Positions 6,716 through 13,696 are shown, counted from the first letter of the stretch. The stretch: DNA of 14,576 nucleotides from Desulfobacterales bacterium (GCA_022361135.1 JAKSBM010000708.1:1-14576); one strand, 5' to 3'. The notes: a model not told the origin generated them from the letters alone. Program-made: numbers and translations.

Positions 6716-7872
6716 GGGGCCTCCTCTGGATTCAGGGGGATGTGAACGTGGAAGACCGTGCCCTTGCCGGCTTTTTTCCCCACCTGGATTTTGCCCTGGT
6801 AGGGGGCGATGAGCTGGGAGGAGATGAACAGCCCCAGACCGCTGCCGGAGCTGGACGGATCCTGGCCGGCCTTGGTGGAGTAAAAGGGGTCAAAGATGGC
6901 GTCGACCTGGTTCGGATCAATGCCCCGGCCGGTGTCTGCAAAGTCCACGATGAGTTCATCCTCGGTGCAGCGGGTGGCAATGCGCAATTGTTTCTGGGGG
7001 GCCCCCACCATGGCGTCGCAGGCGTTTTTCATGAGGTTGTAGAAGACCTGGGAAAAATCCGAGGGCTTGCCCTGGATCAGGGGGAGTTTTTCGGCCAGGT
7101 CCAGGAAGACCTCCACCTGGTGGGTGAGGACCAGATCCGGCCGGAGCAATCGGTATTCCTGCTGGATCAATAAATTGATGTCCAGGGACACGGCCTTTTC
7201 CTTGGGGTTGGAGCCCCCCACGGAAAGCAGGCTTTCCACCAGGTCGAATGCCTTTCCCAGGGCCGATAAAATGGTGCGGGTGTGGGTTTCCACCCGGGAG
7301 CCGCCCGGATGGTCGGTGAGGTTTTTTACCTCCCGTTCCAGGAGTTGGGCCGACAGGGAGGCTCCGCTCAGGGGGCCCTTGAGGTTGTGGACAATGCCCT
7401 GGATCATTTTGGCGGCCGTGGCCTGGCGTTCCCGATGGATCAGGGCCGTGGTCCGGTTCTGGATGGTGGCCTCCAGGTGGTGGTTTAAATCGGAAAGTTC
7501 CTGTTGGGTGGTGTGGAGGCGTAAAAGGATCCGGGATCTGGCCAGAAGCTCCCCGGGGTCGTAGGGTTTGGCCAGGTAGTCGTCGGCCAGGGCGGAATAG
7601 CCCTTCATGCGGTCGGGCAGTTCCGATCGCGCCGAAAGCAGCAGGACCATGGTATCCGGGGAGATCTGTTTTATTTTTTCACAGGCTTCCAGTCCGTTCA
7701 TCCCCGGCATCATGATGTCCAGGATGACCAGGGCCGGGGGGTGGGCAGCCACGGATTCCAGGGCCTGGGCCCCGCTTTCCGCCGTGGCGATTTCATGGGT
7801 GGTTTCCCCGAAGACCCGTTGGATGGCCTTGAGGTTTTGGACTTCGTCGTCCACAATGAGCAGCCGGGTCAT
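6712..7872 (-). CDS. Receiver-histidine kinase fusion (soluble)
   Basis: This 386-residue cytoplasmic protein starts with a receiver (D8-D9, phospho-acceptor D52 in 'LVILDIMMPGMNG', S80, K102), then a coiled-coil linker (about 118-150) and a kinase core. The H-box is the less common 'GIVHNLKGPL' with H162 as probable phosphorylation site. The ATPase domain has an N-box 'FYNLMKNACDAM', a G1 box 'DTGRGID', an F-box region 'FDPFYSTK' and a G2 box 'GSGLGL'. It can therefore both receive a phosphoryl group and act as a kinase or phosphatase. There is no membrane segment or PAS domain, so its input is probably another protein of the same operon. Its start overlaps the previous stop as ATGA, and its own stop overlaps the next start in the same way. 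Confidence 0.92.
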   Translation of the reverse strand: MTRLLIVDDEVQNLKAIQRVFGETTHEIATAESGAQALESVAAHPPALVILDIMMPGMNGLEACEKIKQISPDTMVLLLSARSELPDRMKGYSALADDYLAKPYDPGELLARSRILLRLHTTQQELSDLNHHLEATIQNRTTALIHRERQATAAKMIQGIVHNLKGPLSGASLSAQLLEREVKNLTDHPGGSRVETHTRTILSALGKAFDLVESLLSVGGSNPKEKAVSLDINLLIQQEYRLLRPDLVLTHQVEVFLDLAEKLPLIQGKPSDFSQVFYNLMKNACDAMVGAPQKQLRIATRCTEDELIVDFADTGRGIDPNQVDAIFDPFYSTKAGQDPSSSGSGLGLFISSQLIAPYQGKIQVGKKAGKGTVFHVHIPLNPEEAP

Positions 7873-9332
7873 GGGGTATCCTCCGTGGCCATGGGCAGAA
7901 CCAGGGTGAAGCAGGCCCCTCCGTCCTCCCCGTTGGCGGCATTGATGTGGCCCCCGTGGGCTTTGATGATTTCATAGACAATGCTCAGGCCCAGGCCGGT
8001 GCCCGACCCCACGGGTTTGGTGGTGAAAAAGGGATCAAAGAGCCGGGGCAGATCCTCCGGAGGAATTCCATGTCCGGTGTCGGCCACGATGATTTCCAGA
8101 AAGGGGGTGTCCACGCCCCTGGGATGATTCGGGCTGTGTTGTTCCGCCAGGATTTTCCGGGTGGACTCGGGCAGTTCCGGGGCGGAGACCTTCCGGCTGG
8201 TGATGTGAATCCGGCCCTGGGCTTCAATGGCCTGGGCCGCATTGATGAGAAGGTTCACAAAGACCTGGTTTAATTTTTGGGGATAACAGGGCAGGGGGGG
8301 AATCTCTTCCAATTGGGTGTCCACCTGGGCGGTATACTTGACCTGGCTGTGGACCATGTTCAAACTGGTCTGGATGATTTCATTGATGTCCGCCTTTTTG
8401 TACTGACCGTCGTCCAGGTGGGAGAAGTTTTTCAAATCCTTGACTATGGTTTCCACCCGGCGGACCCCGTCCAGGGATTCCGTGATCAGGTCCCCCAGGT
8501 CGTCCATGATGACCTGGGTTTTCCCTTCCTCCTTCAGGGTCCTTAAATTGTCCACCAGGGCGGGGGCCTGGGGGTGATCCAGCTTTTCCAATTGGGTTTC
8601 TATCCCGTCCAGCCCCCTGTGGAATCGGCCCAGCTTTTCTCCGTATTGTTTCAGGGTATCCAGGTTGGCCGTAACAAAGGCCACCGGGTTGTTGATTTCG
8701 TGGGCCACCCCTGCGGCCAGGATACCGACGGCCGCCATTTTTTCCGATTGAATCACCATGGCGGCCTGTTCCTTCACCCGTTGTTTCAGGTCCTGGTTCA
8801 TGGCTTCCAATTGTTGATTGGCCCGCTGGAGTTCCCCTTCCAGAATTTCCCGCTTCCGTTCCAGGTTCCAGGTATGGGTCAGGGCCTGGGCAAACTGGGT
8901 GATTTCCTCGGGGGTAAAGGGCTTTTTTAAATAAAAAATGTCGTCCCTTCCGGTGAGGCGGACAATGTCCCGGGGGCGGTGTTCGCTATATGCGGTGACA
9001 ATGACGATTTTGATTTCCGGATCCAGTTCCCAGATGCGACGGGCGGTTTCCGCTCCGTTGAGGCCGGGCATTTTCATGTCGATGAAGGCCACGCTGAAGG
9101 GGGTTTGGGCTTCCAGGGCCCGGGAGACGGTATCAATGCCCATCTGCCCGTCTTCCGCCAGGGTTAATTCATAGGTTTGGCCGGTTTCCGGTGCCGGGGC
9201 ATCATCACCACCAAAGAGGTTCCGGCCCTGGGAAAGGATGCGGGATTGCCCCCGGGGTGCAAAGATTTCCCCATAGGTTTCCCGGACTCCGGGGTCGTCG
9301 TCTATGACCAGAATTTGTCTGTTGTCTTCCAT
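7869..9332 (-). CDS. Receiver-histidine kinase fusion with extended receiver (soluble)
   Basis: This 487-residue protein has an N-terminal receiver with D11-D12-D13, phospho-acceptor D85, T113 and K137. The acceptor Asp normally lies near residue 52-57; here about 30 extra residues (roughly 25-55) are inserted between the first helix and second strand. A coiled coil (about 155-198) leads to a HisKA-type H-box, '[17 protein letters not shown]', with H211. The ATPase domain carries '[17 protein letters not shown]' (N-box), '[11 protein letters not shown]' (G1), 'FDPFFTTK' and '[10 protein letters not shown]' (G2). All catalytic elements are intact. It has no transmembrane or sensor domain. The start codon is 7 nt after the stop of the stand-alone receiver gene, and the AGGA ribosome binding site overlaps that stop codon. 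Confidence 0.94.
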   Translation of the reverse strand: MEDNRQILVIDDDPGVRETYGEIFAPRGQSRILSQGRNLFGGDDAPAPETGQTYELTLAEDGQMGIDTVSRALEAQTPFSVAFIDMKMPGLNGAETARRIWELDPEIKIVIVTAYSEHRPRDIVRLTGRDDIFYLKKPFTPEEITQFAQALTHTWNLERKREILEGELQRANQQLEAMNQDLKQRVKEQAAMVIQSEKMAAVGILAAGVAHEINNPVAFVTANLDTLKQYGEKLGRFHRGLDGIETQLEKLDHPQAPALVDNLRTLKEEGKTQVIMDDLGDLITESLDGVRRVETIVKDLKNFSHLDDGQYKKADINEIIQTSLNMVHSQVKYTAQVDTQLEEIPPLPCYPQKLNQVFVNLLINAAQAIEAQGRIHITSRKVSAPELPESTRKILAEQHSPNHPRGVDTPFLEIIVADTGHGIPPEDLPRLFDPFFTTKPVGSGTGLGLSIVYEIIKAHGGHINAANGEDGGACFTLVLPMATEDTP

Positions 9333-9339
9333 GGTTTTC

Positions 9340-9810
9340 CTAGTGATTGTTTTCCTGCCATTGCCTGCTCATCTCCTGGGCAGCCCGGCGGATATCCTGG
9401 GTGGAAAAGGGCTTGGGCAGGACCATGAGCGTGTGTTTTTCCCGGATGTCCGGATCGAGATGCTCTTCGGCGGTGACCAGGGCGGTGACCATGCGGGGAT
9501 CCATGGCATGGAGGGCCTGGATGACCTGGATGCCGTTGAGGCCGGGCATGTTCATGTCCACAAAGGCCCCGGCAAAGGGGCGATTGTCCGCCAGGGCCCT
9601 TTGGGCGGCCTGGATCCCCCCTTGGGGATCGGTGTGTAGGTCCACCTGGAAATCCGGGGACGGCGTCGGGGGCGACGGTGGACTGTCTCCGGGGAAGAGG
9701 CTTTTTCCCTTATCGGCCAGGGGTTTCTCCCTGGGGGCCAGGATGAGTTTATAGGTGGTCAGGATGGCGGCATCGTCATCGATGACCAAAATTCGGTTAT
9801 TGGCTGTCAT
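9340..9810 (-). CDS. Stand-alone receiver domain protein with extended loop
   Basis: This 156-residue protein is a single receiver domain: D11-D12-D13 acidic cluster, phospho-acceptor D85 in 'AFVDMNMPGLNG', T113 and K133 in 'LPKPF'. It carries the same insertion of about 30 residues (proline- and serine-rich, about 28-53) as the N-terminus of the downstream receiver-kinase, with D85 and T113 at identical positions. No output domain follows, so it resembles a CheY- or Spo0F-like carrier. It lies between the membrane kinase and the first soluble kinase, which fits a phosphate shuttle between them. Its ATG overlaps the kinase stop as ATGA. Confidence 0.9.
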   Translation of the reverse strand: MTANNRILVIDDDAAILTTYKLILAPREKPLADKGKSLFPGDSPPSPPTPSPDFQVDLHTDPQGGIQAAQRALADNRPFAGAFVDMNMPGLNGIQVIQALHAMDPRMVTALVTAEEHLDPDIREKHTLMVLPKPFSTQDIRRAAQEMSRQWQENNH

Positions 9811-11681
9811 GGCGAATTTTCCTTGGATGATTCCGGCTCGAGTCGGACCTGGACCCGCGCCCCCTGGCCCGGTCCGGGGCTGGATAGTTCAATCCTGCCG
9901 TTGACGGTTTCCAGGTACATTTTGCAATAATAAAGGCCCATGCCCGAGGCCCCCTTGTCCGAGGCACCGAATTGGAAAAAGGTTTCAGCCTTTTCCGGGG
10001 GGAATCCCTGGCCGGTGTCCCGGACCTCGAACCCTGAGGCGCCGTCGGAATGGAAGGTGGTGACCCGGATTTCCCCCGGCCCGGGGTTCACGGCCTCCAC
10101 CGCGTTTTTGATGAGATTCATGGCAATCTGGAGGAGGCGGCTTTTGTCCAGGTGGAGGGGGGGAAGCGGGTCACAGGATTCCCGGATGAGCTTGATATTC
10201 CGCTTGTCCATGGCCGGGGTCTGGACCTTGACGGCAATGTCCACCAATTCATTCAGGTCCACCCGTTCCTTTTTTTCCTGGGCCGAGGGGGCATAGGATT
10301 GTTGGAGGGAGAGGATTTCCGAAACATATTCCAGGGCGTTGGCGGTTTTTTCCCGGGCCTGGTCCTGTTTTGCCCCCAATTGTCCCAGGGAGTGGATGAG
10401 TTCGGCCATGTATGCAAAGACCTCTTTGCCCCGGCTGTTATGGATGATGTACTCCCCCAGTCCTTCCCCCTGGGAGTCCAACTCCCGGTAGCATCGGTCC
10501 AGGTAGGTCTGGATTTCTTCCAGCTCCCGGTGGTGGACCGGATCCACCTGGACCTGGAGGGGGGTGAGGGCGTTGCCGATGTTGTGCAGAACCATGGCCG
10601 AAAGCTGTGCACGGCCCGATTCCATGGCCTTGTTCAATCCTTCCTTCCGGGCCTGGTCCAATTCCTGGAAAAGACGGTTGAAGGAGCGGGCCAGGGCTTG
10701 GAGTTCCCGGGGACCTTCTTCGGGCAGCCGGGTTTCATGGGGGCCTTTGACCTTTGCCTGGTCCATGACCCGGACAAAATTCTCCAGGGGGCGGCCGGCC
10801 ACCCGGGCGGCAATGAAAATGCCCAGGGTCAGGGCAATGAGATCCAGGACCATGGCAAATACCAGGAATCTTTCCATGCGGCGGTAGGGGCCGAATGCCT
10901 TGGCGGCCTGGATGCCGGAGATCATCCAAAGGGCAGGGTACCCCGGGATGGGCTGCCGACTCTGGTGCCATACCTGATCCCCCTGGGTGTCCAGATCCTG
11001 GACAAATCCGGGTTGGGTGGAAAATAGGATGTCCCCCCCATCCGGGGTTTTCCGGTTGGGTGTTTGGTATTTAATGATGGCATATTCCAGCAGCCGGGAT
11101 TCCAATTGGAATAGGTGGTCAAATTCCTTGGATTTGAGGATGAAACCCAGCATTCCTTCGGGCAGACCGGCATAACGGACCGGATGGGAAATGGCCAGTT
11201 GTTCCCGGTCCAGCCGGAACAGGGAGCGGTCTTCCATGGCTGCCCGAATGAAGGGGCTGTCCTGGAAATTCTGCTTTTCCCCGGTGCTGGAGATGATGGG
11301 TCGCCCCTTATAATCGGTGAGGTGGACACTGGCCCGTTCCATGTTGGGGATTTTCAGGGATTGGAAAAACCGGGGCAGCACCCGGTCCCGGGTGTTGGGA
11401 TCAATGAGGCTGTTGGTGACCAGATCGTTGGTGGAAAGGCCCTGGGTATAGGATTTGAGGATGTCCAATTTATGGCCCACGGCATCGGCCATGAGCACGG
11501 TGCGGCTGGAAAGGCTGTTGCGCACCTCCCGGTCCAGGGTGTCCAGGGCCTGGTAGCGGATCATGAGCCAGATGAGCAACAGCAGGAGTCCGGCCAGGGG
11601 TACCACCCGGATCAGGGTGGTGAAGACAATGCCCCGGCGGGATGATGGGCTTGGGCTGTTTGCCCCATCATGGGTGATCAT
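9807..11681 (-). CDS. Membrane sensor histidine kinase (Cache-like, HAMP)
   Basis: The protein has 624 residues. Membrane segment 1 is at about 26-41. A periplasmic domain follows (about 43-268) with a Cache-like pattern around 'VHLTDYKGRPIISSTGE' and 'ISHPVRYAGLPEGMLGFIL'. Membrane segment 2 is at about 272-292, then a HAMP-like linker. The H-box is 'AMVLHNIGNALTPL' with H366, a variant in which HNIGN replaces HExxN. The ATPase domain has 'LLQIAMNLIKNAVEAV', 'VRDTGQGFPPEKAE', 'FQFGASDKG' and 'SGMGLYYCKMYLE'. The ATG at 11681 is preferred because AAGAGG lies 6 nt upstream; the alternative at 11696 adds five residues and lacks a good site. The gene overlaps the upstream binding-protein gene by 14 nt. 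It is the only transmembrane kinase of the operon and the obvious input, perhaps sensing the binding protein's ligand-loaded form. Confidence 0.92.
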   Translation of the reverse strand: MITHDGANSPSPSSRRGIVFTTLIRVVPLAGLLLLLIWLMIRYQALDTLDREVRNSLSSRTVLMADAVGHKLDILKSYTQGLSTNDLVTNSLIDPNTRDRVLPRFFQSLKIPNMERASVHLTDYKGRPIISSTGEKQNFQDSPFIRAAMEDRSLFRLDREQLAISHPVRYAGLPEGMLGFILKSKEFDHLFQLESRLLEYAIIKYQTPNRKTPDGGDILFSTQPGFVQDLDTQGDQVWHQSRQPIPGYPALWMISGIQAAKAFGPYRRMERFLVFAMVLDLIALTLGIFIAARVAGRPLENFVRVMDQAKVKGPHETRLPEEGPRELQALARSFNRLFQELDQARKEGLNKAMESGRAQLSAMVLHNIGNALTPLQVQVDPVHHRELEEIQTYLDRCYRELDSQGEGLGEYIIHNSRGKEVFAYMAELIHSLGQLGAKQDQAREKTANALEYVSEILSLQQSYAPSAQEKKERVDLNELVDIAVKVQTPAMDKRNIKLIRESCDPLPPLHLDKSRLLQIAMNLIKNAVEAVNPGPGEIRVTTFHSDGASGFEVRDTGQGFPPEKAETFFQFGASDKGASGMGLYYCKMYLETVNGRIELSSPGPGQGARVQVRLEPESSKENSP

Positions 11682-12873
11682 GGCCAACCTCTTCATGGGG
11701 GATGGGCAGGATCACTCCGGTGGGGCTGAACCGGCTCAGGGTGAAATCCCCCGGATCCAGGGCGTCGTGGCGGTCCGGTGTAAATGCCGGGGCATAGGTT
11801 TTCACCAGGCCGGGGTAGGGAGGGAGGTGTTCCAGGGCGGTGCGCACGGCCTCCCGGTCAAAGGAACCCGCCCTTTCAACGGCCTGTTTGAGTAAAAAGA
11901 CCAGGTCATAGGCATGGGCGGTGCCGGCCGGAGCCGAGATGTCCCCGGGGCCCCGGATATGGGGATTGCGCCGTTGCAAAGCCGTGAGGACTGCCCGGTT
12001 TCGATCGGGGAACCGGGGGCGGATGAAGGAATGGGTCTGGAGAAATTGCAGGGAAACCCGGGGCAACCAATCCCGGGCCCTGGCAAAGAAATCCCCGCCG
12101 GTGATTCCCCAATGGGAAAAAATGGGCAATCGTTTATCCCGGGGGAGCTGGGCCACGGCCCGCACCGCAAGCACCCCTTCCGGGGCATTGGAGACCAGAA
12201 GGATAACGTCGGCGCCCTGGTCCACGGCCTGGGATACCTGGTGGGTTAAACTGTGGGCTCCCCAATTGAACCAGAAGATCCCGGCGGGTTCCAGCCCCCG
12301 GTTTCCTAGGGCCCGGGTCATGGATTTCTGGTTGGATCTTCCCCATCCCGTATATTCCAGAAGCAAGGCTGGACGCGTGTGGCCGGCGGCCAGGACCTGT
12401 TTCACCAGGAAATCGCCGGCAAATTCGTCCCGCACCGATACCCGGAAGACATAATTGGGATCGTGGCCGTTGTCCACCACGGGGGTACCTGCGGCCCAGG
12501 GGGCCAGGTAGATGATTTTTTCCTTGTGGATGATCTCCAGTTCGGCCAGGGCCACGGGGGTGTGGAGGCCGCCCAGAACGGCCAGCAGCCCTGGAACGTC
12601 CCCAAAGGCCTTGATATTGTCAATGCCCCGTGCGGGATTGCCCCGGTGGTCCCGGACCATGAGGGTCAGGGGGTGTCCCAGAACCCCGCCGGCCTGGTTG
12701 ATCTGGTCCACGGCCAATTGGGCTCCCAAGCGAATGGCATTGCCGGCCCGGGCCGAGCCCGATGACATGTCCGCATCCAGGCCGATGGAAACCGGCGGGG
12801 GCGTGGAAAACCCCTGGGGGGAGAGGGAAATGATCATGGCCATGGCTATTACCAGGCGCCATATGCATCCCAT
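11668..12873 (-). CDS. Periplasmic binding protein, branched-chain amino acid type (Peripla_BP_6-like)
   Basis: The protein has 401 residues, with a Sec signal peptide at 1 to about 25 (R6, hydrophobic 'VIAMAMIISLS', probable cut after 'GFS'). The mature protein has the LivJ/type I binding-protein layout: 'VSIGLDADMSSGSARAGNAI', 'AVDQINQAGGVLGHPLTLMV', 'LLAVLGGLHTPVALAELEII', 'IIYLAPWAAGTP' and 'NYVFRVSVRDEFAGDFLV'. The later 'PAGTAHAYDLVFLLKQAVERAG' is typical of the second lobe. Such proteins bind amino acids, amides or related small molecules. The ATG at 12873 is chosen because AAGGAG lies 8 nt upstream and the signal peptide starts there; a frame extending to 12942 has neither. No permease or ATPase gene is nearby, and the stop lies inside the next kinase gene. 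This suggests a signalling rather than a transport role. The ligand is unknown. Confidence 0.9.
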   Translation of the reverse strand: MGCIWRLVIAMAMIISLSPQGFSTPPPVSIGLDADMSSGSARAGNAIRLGAQLAVDQINQAGGVLGHPLTLMVRDHRGNPARGIDNIKAFGDVPGLLAVLGGLHTPVALAELEIIHKEKIIYLAPWAAGTPVVDNGHDPNYVFRVSVRDEFAGDFLVKQVLAAGHTRPALLLEYTGWGRSNQKSMTRALGNRGLEPAGIFWFNWGAHSLTHQVSQAVDQGADVILLVSNAPEGVLAVRAVAQLPRDKRLPIFSHWGITGGDFFARARDWLPRVSLQFLQTHSFIRPRFPDRNRAVLTALQRRNPHIRGPGDISAPAGTAHAYDLVFLLKQAVERAGSFDREAVRTALEHLPPYPGLVKTYAPAFTPDRHDALDPGDFTLSRFSPTGVILPIPHEEVGHDHP

Positions 12874-12959
12874 GGTCTGTTCTCCTTCACACAAAATAGT
12901 CCGGGTGTGTCCCGGTGGTGGAATATTCCCTAAACGCTGCATTCCCTGCTTTGAGCTTT

Positions 12960-12983
12960 GGTGAATATTTAAATAAATTCACC
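12960..12983. promoter_or_regulatory. Operator-like dyad GGTGAAT / ATTCACC over the operon promoter
   Basis: Perfect 7-bp arms (12960-12966 and 12977-12983) are separated by 10 AT-only bases, giving roughly two turns of helix from edge to edge. The dyad covers the proposed -10 box and the presumed start site. A dimeric repressor bound there would block transcription. The symmetric sequence is seen directly; the identity of the regulator is unknown. Confidence 0.45.
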
Positions 12984-12994
12984 TGTTCTGACAA
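12967..12994 (-). promoter_or_regulatory. Candidate sigma-70 promoter of the seven-gene signalling operon
   Basis: On the minus strand TTGTCA (12994-12989, five of six consensus bases) is followed after 16 nt by TTAAAT (12972-12967, four of six). Transcription would start near 12960, about 87 nt before the binding-protein ATG. No other promoter-like pair is as good in the region. It overlaps the dyad at 12960-12983. Confidence 0.45.
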
Positions 12995-13091
12995 AATGCT
13001 GCTGATTCCGCCCTCACCAAAATTCCGGCAGACCAAAACTCAAAACAATCGAATCCTACGGGAACGCCCTTTGACTGGGGCTGCTTCGTTT

Positions 13092-13130
13092 CCGGACATC
13101 TGCGGCAGACGACTGCAGCGGCATGTCCGG
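13092..13130. repeat. Strong imperfect hairpin (CCGGACAT / ATGTCCGG)
   Basis: An 8-bp perfect outer stem (13092-13099 with 13123-13130) continues after one bulged C through four further pairs, one G.A mismatch and a GCAG/CTGC stem, closing on an ACGA tetraloop (13109-13112). About 16 pairs form in 39 nt. No U-tract follows on either strand, so it is not an ordinary intrinsic terminator. It could be a REP-like element, a processed small RNA or a cruciform-prone regulatory site. Only one copy is in the window. Confidence 0.5.
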
Positions 13131-13296
13131 CGCCTTGCATATCCAACCAAAGGATGTTTGCAACTTTTAGATATTAAAGAATGGAGGTGGAGGTTGAAGC
13201 GTAAGGTGGAATGAATCTGAATATAAATAAAGAATAGCTGCCAGGGTGTTGGATATCAAGGATTTTTTGGCACTGGAAGGGCCGGGGAAAGGGAAT

Positions 13297-13331
13297 GCAA
13301 TAAAAAAACTGCGCCGCATGTTTTTTATTGC
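13297..13331. terminator. AT-rich inverted repeat, possible bidirectional terminator
   Basis: GCAATAAAAAA (13297-13307) is exactly complementary to TTTTTTATTGC (13321-13331), enclosing a 13-nt GC-rich loop that contains a minor TGC/GCA stem. The A-tract and T-tract arrangement recalls a bidirectional terminator, but the stem is AT-rich rather than GC-rich. It lies between two divergent transcription units, where a terminator has no obvious client, so an operator or a small-RNA 3' end are alternatives. Confidence 0.35.
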
Positions 13332-13372
13332 ACCATTTCCATTGCCCCCCTTTGGATCCCAAAGACTGAATC

Positions 13373-13410
13373 GTCCCTGTTCCCGGGGGACTCTGGGGAT
13401 TTGTCCCCGG
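13373..13410 (+). other. Competing hairpin arms (GTCCC / GGGGAC / GTCCCC)
   Basis: Arm B GGGGAC (13386-13391) can pair with GTCCC upstream (13373-13377) or with GTCCCC downstream (13403-13408). A third option is the compact hairpin GGGGA-TTTG-TCCCC (13395-13408). The structures exclude one another, as in attenuators. No terminator U-tract follows directly, and it is unknown whether the region is transcribed. Confidence 0.25.
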
Positions 13411-13535
13411 ACTGTCAGGCGGCCGGGTGGGGAATGTGGATTCAGAAAGCGAGAATGGCGGGGTTAAAAAAATATCTTTTTATTTCAATGTGTTGTATGG
13501 TTGTGGCGGTGGATTTCCGGGGGCGCCCCCTCCAT

Positions 13536-13551
13536 TGGCATGTTTATGGCT
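13536..13551 (+). promoter_or_regulatory. Possible sigma-54 promoter for the redox genes
   Basis: TGGCAT, five bases, then TGGC matches the sigma-54 pattern TGGCAC-N5-TTGC with correct GG-to-GC spacing and two mismatches. It lies about 180 bp upstream of the ferredoxin-like start. I found no convincing sigma-70 promoter between it and the gene. No sigma-54 activator is encoded in the window, so this is a pattern match only. Confidence 0.25.
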
Positions 13552-13565
13552 TAGTACCCAAGAAA

Positions 13566-13696
13566 TGGTCGTGAACCATGGTTTTGCGACAAACGACCAG
13601 GGGACGGTGCGGGTCACATCCGGTGGCAGGTCTCAACCGGAGCCATTTTCCAAGGCGCCGCCGTCCCGGCAACTATGAAACAACACCCTTCGGGGT
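13566..13696 (+). other. Structured 5' leader of the ferredoxin-like gene
   Basis: Three hairpins occur in series. The first is TGGTCGT/ACGACCA (13566-13572 with 13593-13599), with a perfect 10-bp palindrome AACCATGGTT (13574-13583) inside. The second is TCCGGT/ACCGGA (13619-13624 with 13636-13641), with GGC in its loop able to pair with GCC (13642-13644) just outside. The third is ACCC-TTCG-GGGT (13685-13696), a classic UUCG tetraloop. The ribosome binding site follows at 13721-13725. The layout suggests post-transcriptional control. I do not recognise a known riboswitch class. Confidence 0.35.

Noticed and set aside
10050..11027. Plus-strand frame of 325 codons opposite the membrane kinase
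   Set aside because: It is fully antisense to a kinase with intact motifs, has no ribosome binding site, and its Gly/Phe/Val/Leu-rich composition is that of the complementary strand of GC-rich coding DNA.
12874..12942. N-terminal extension of the LivJ-type binding protein by 23 codons
   Set aside because: It would bury the signal peptide, and AAGGAG lies at the correct distance only from the ATG at 12873.
13092..13130. Hairpin as an integron attC site
   Set aside because: The expected R and L core sites (GTTRRRY and RYYYAAC) are not present at its ends, and no integrase or cassette array is nearby.
12915..13467. Plus-strand frames of 99 and 73 codons in the divergent intergenic region
   Set aside because: No ribosome binding sites, no motifs, and they cut through strong inverted repeats; better explained as non-coding.
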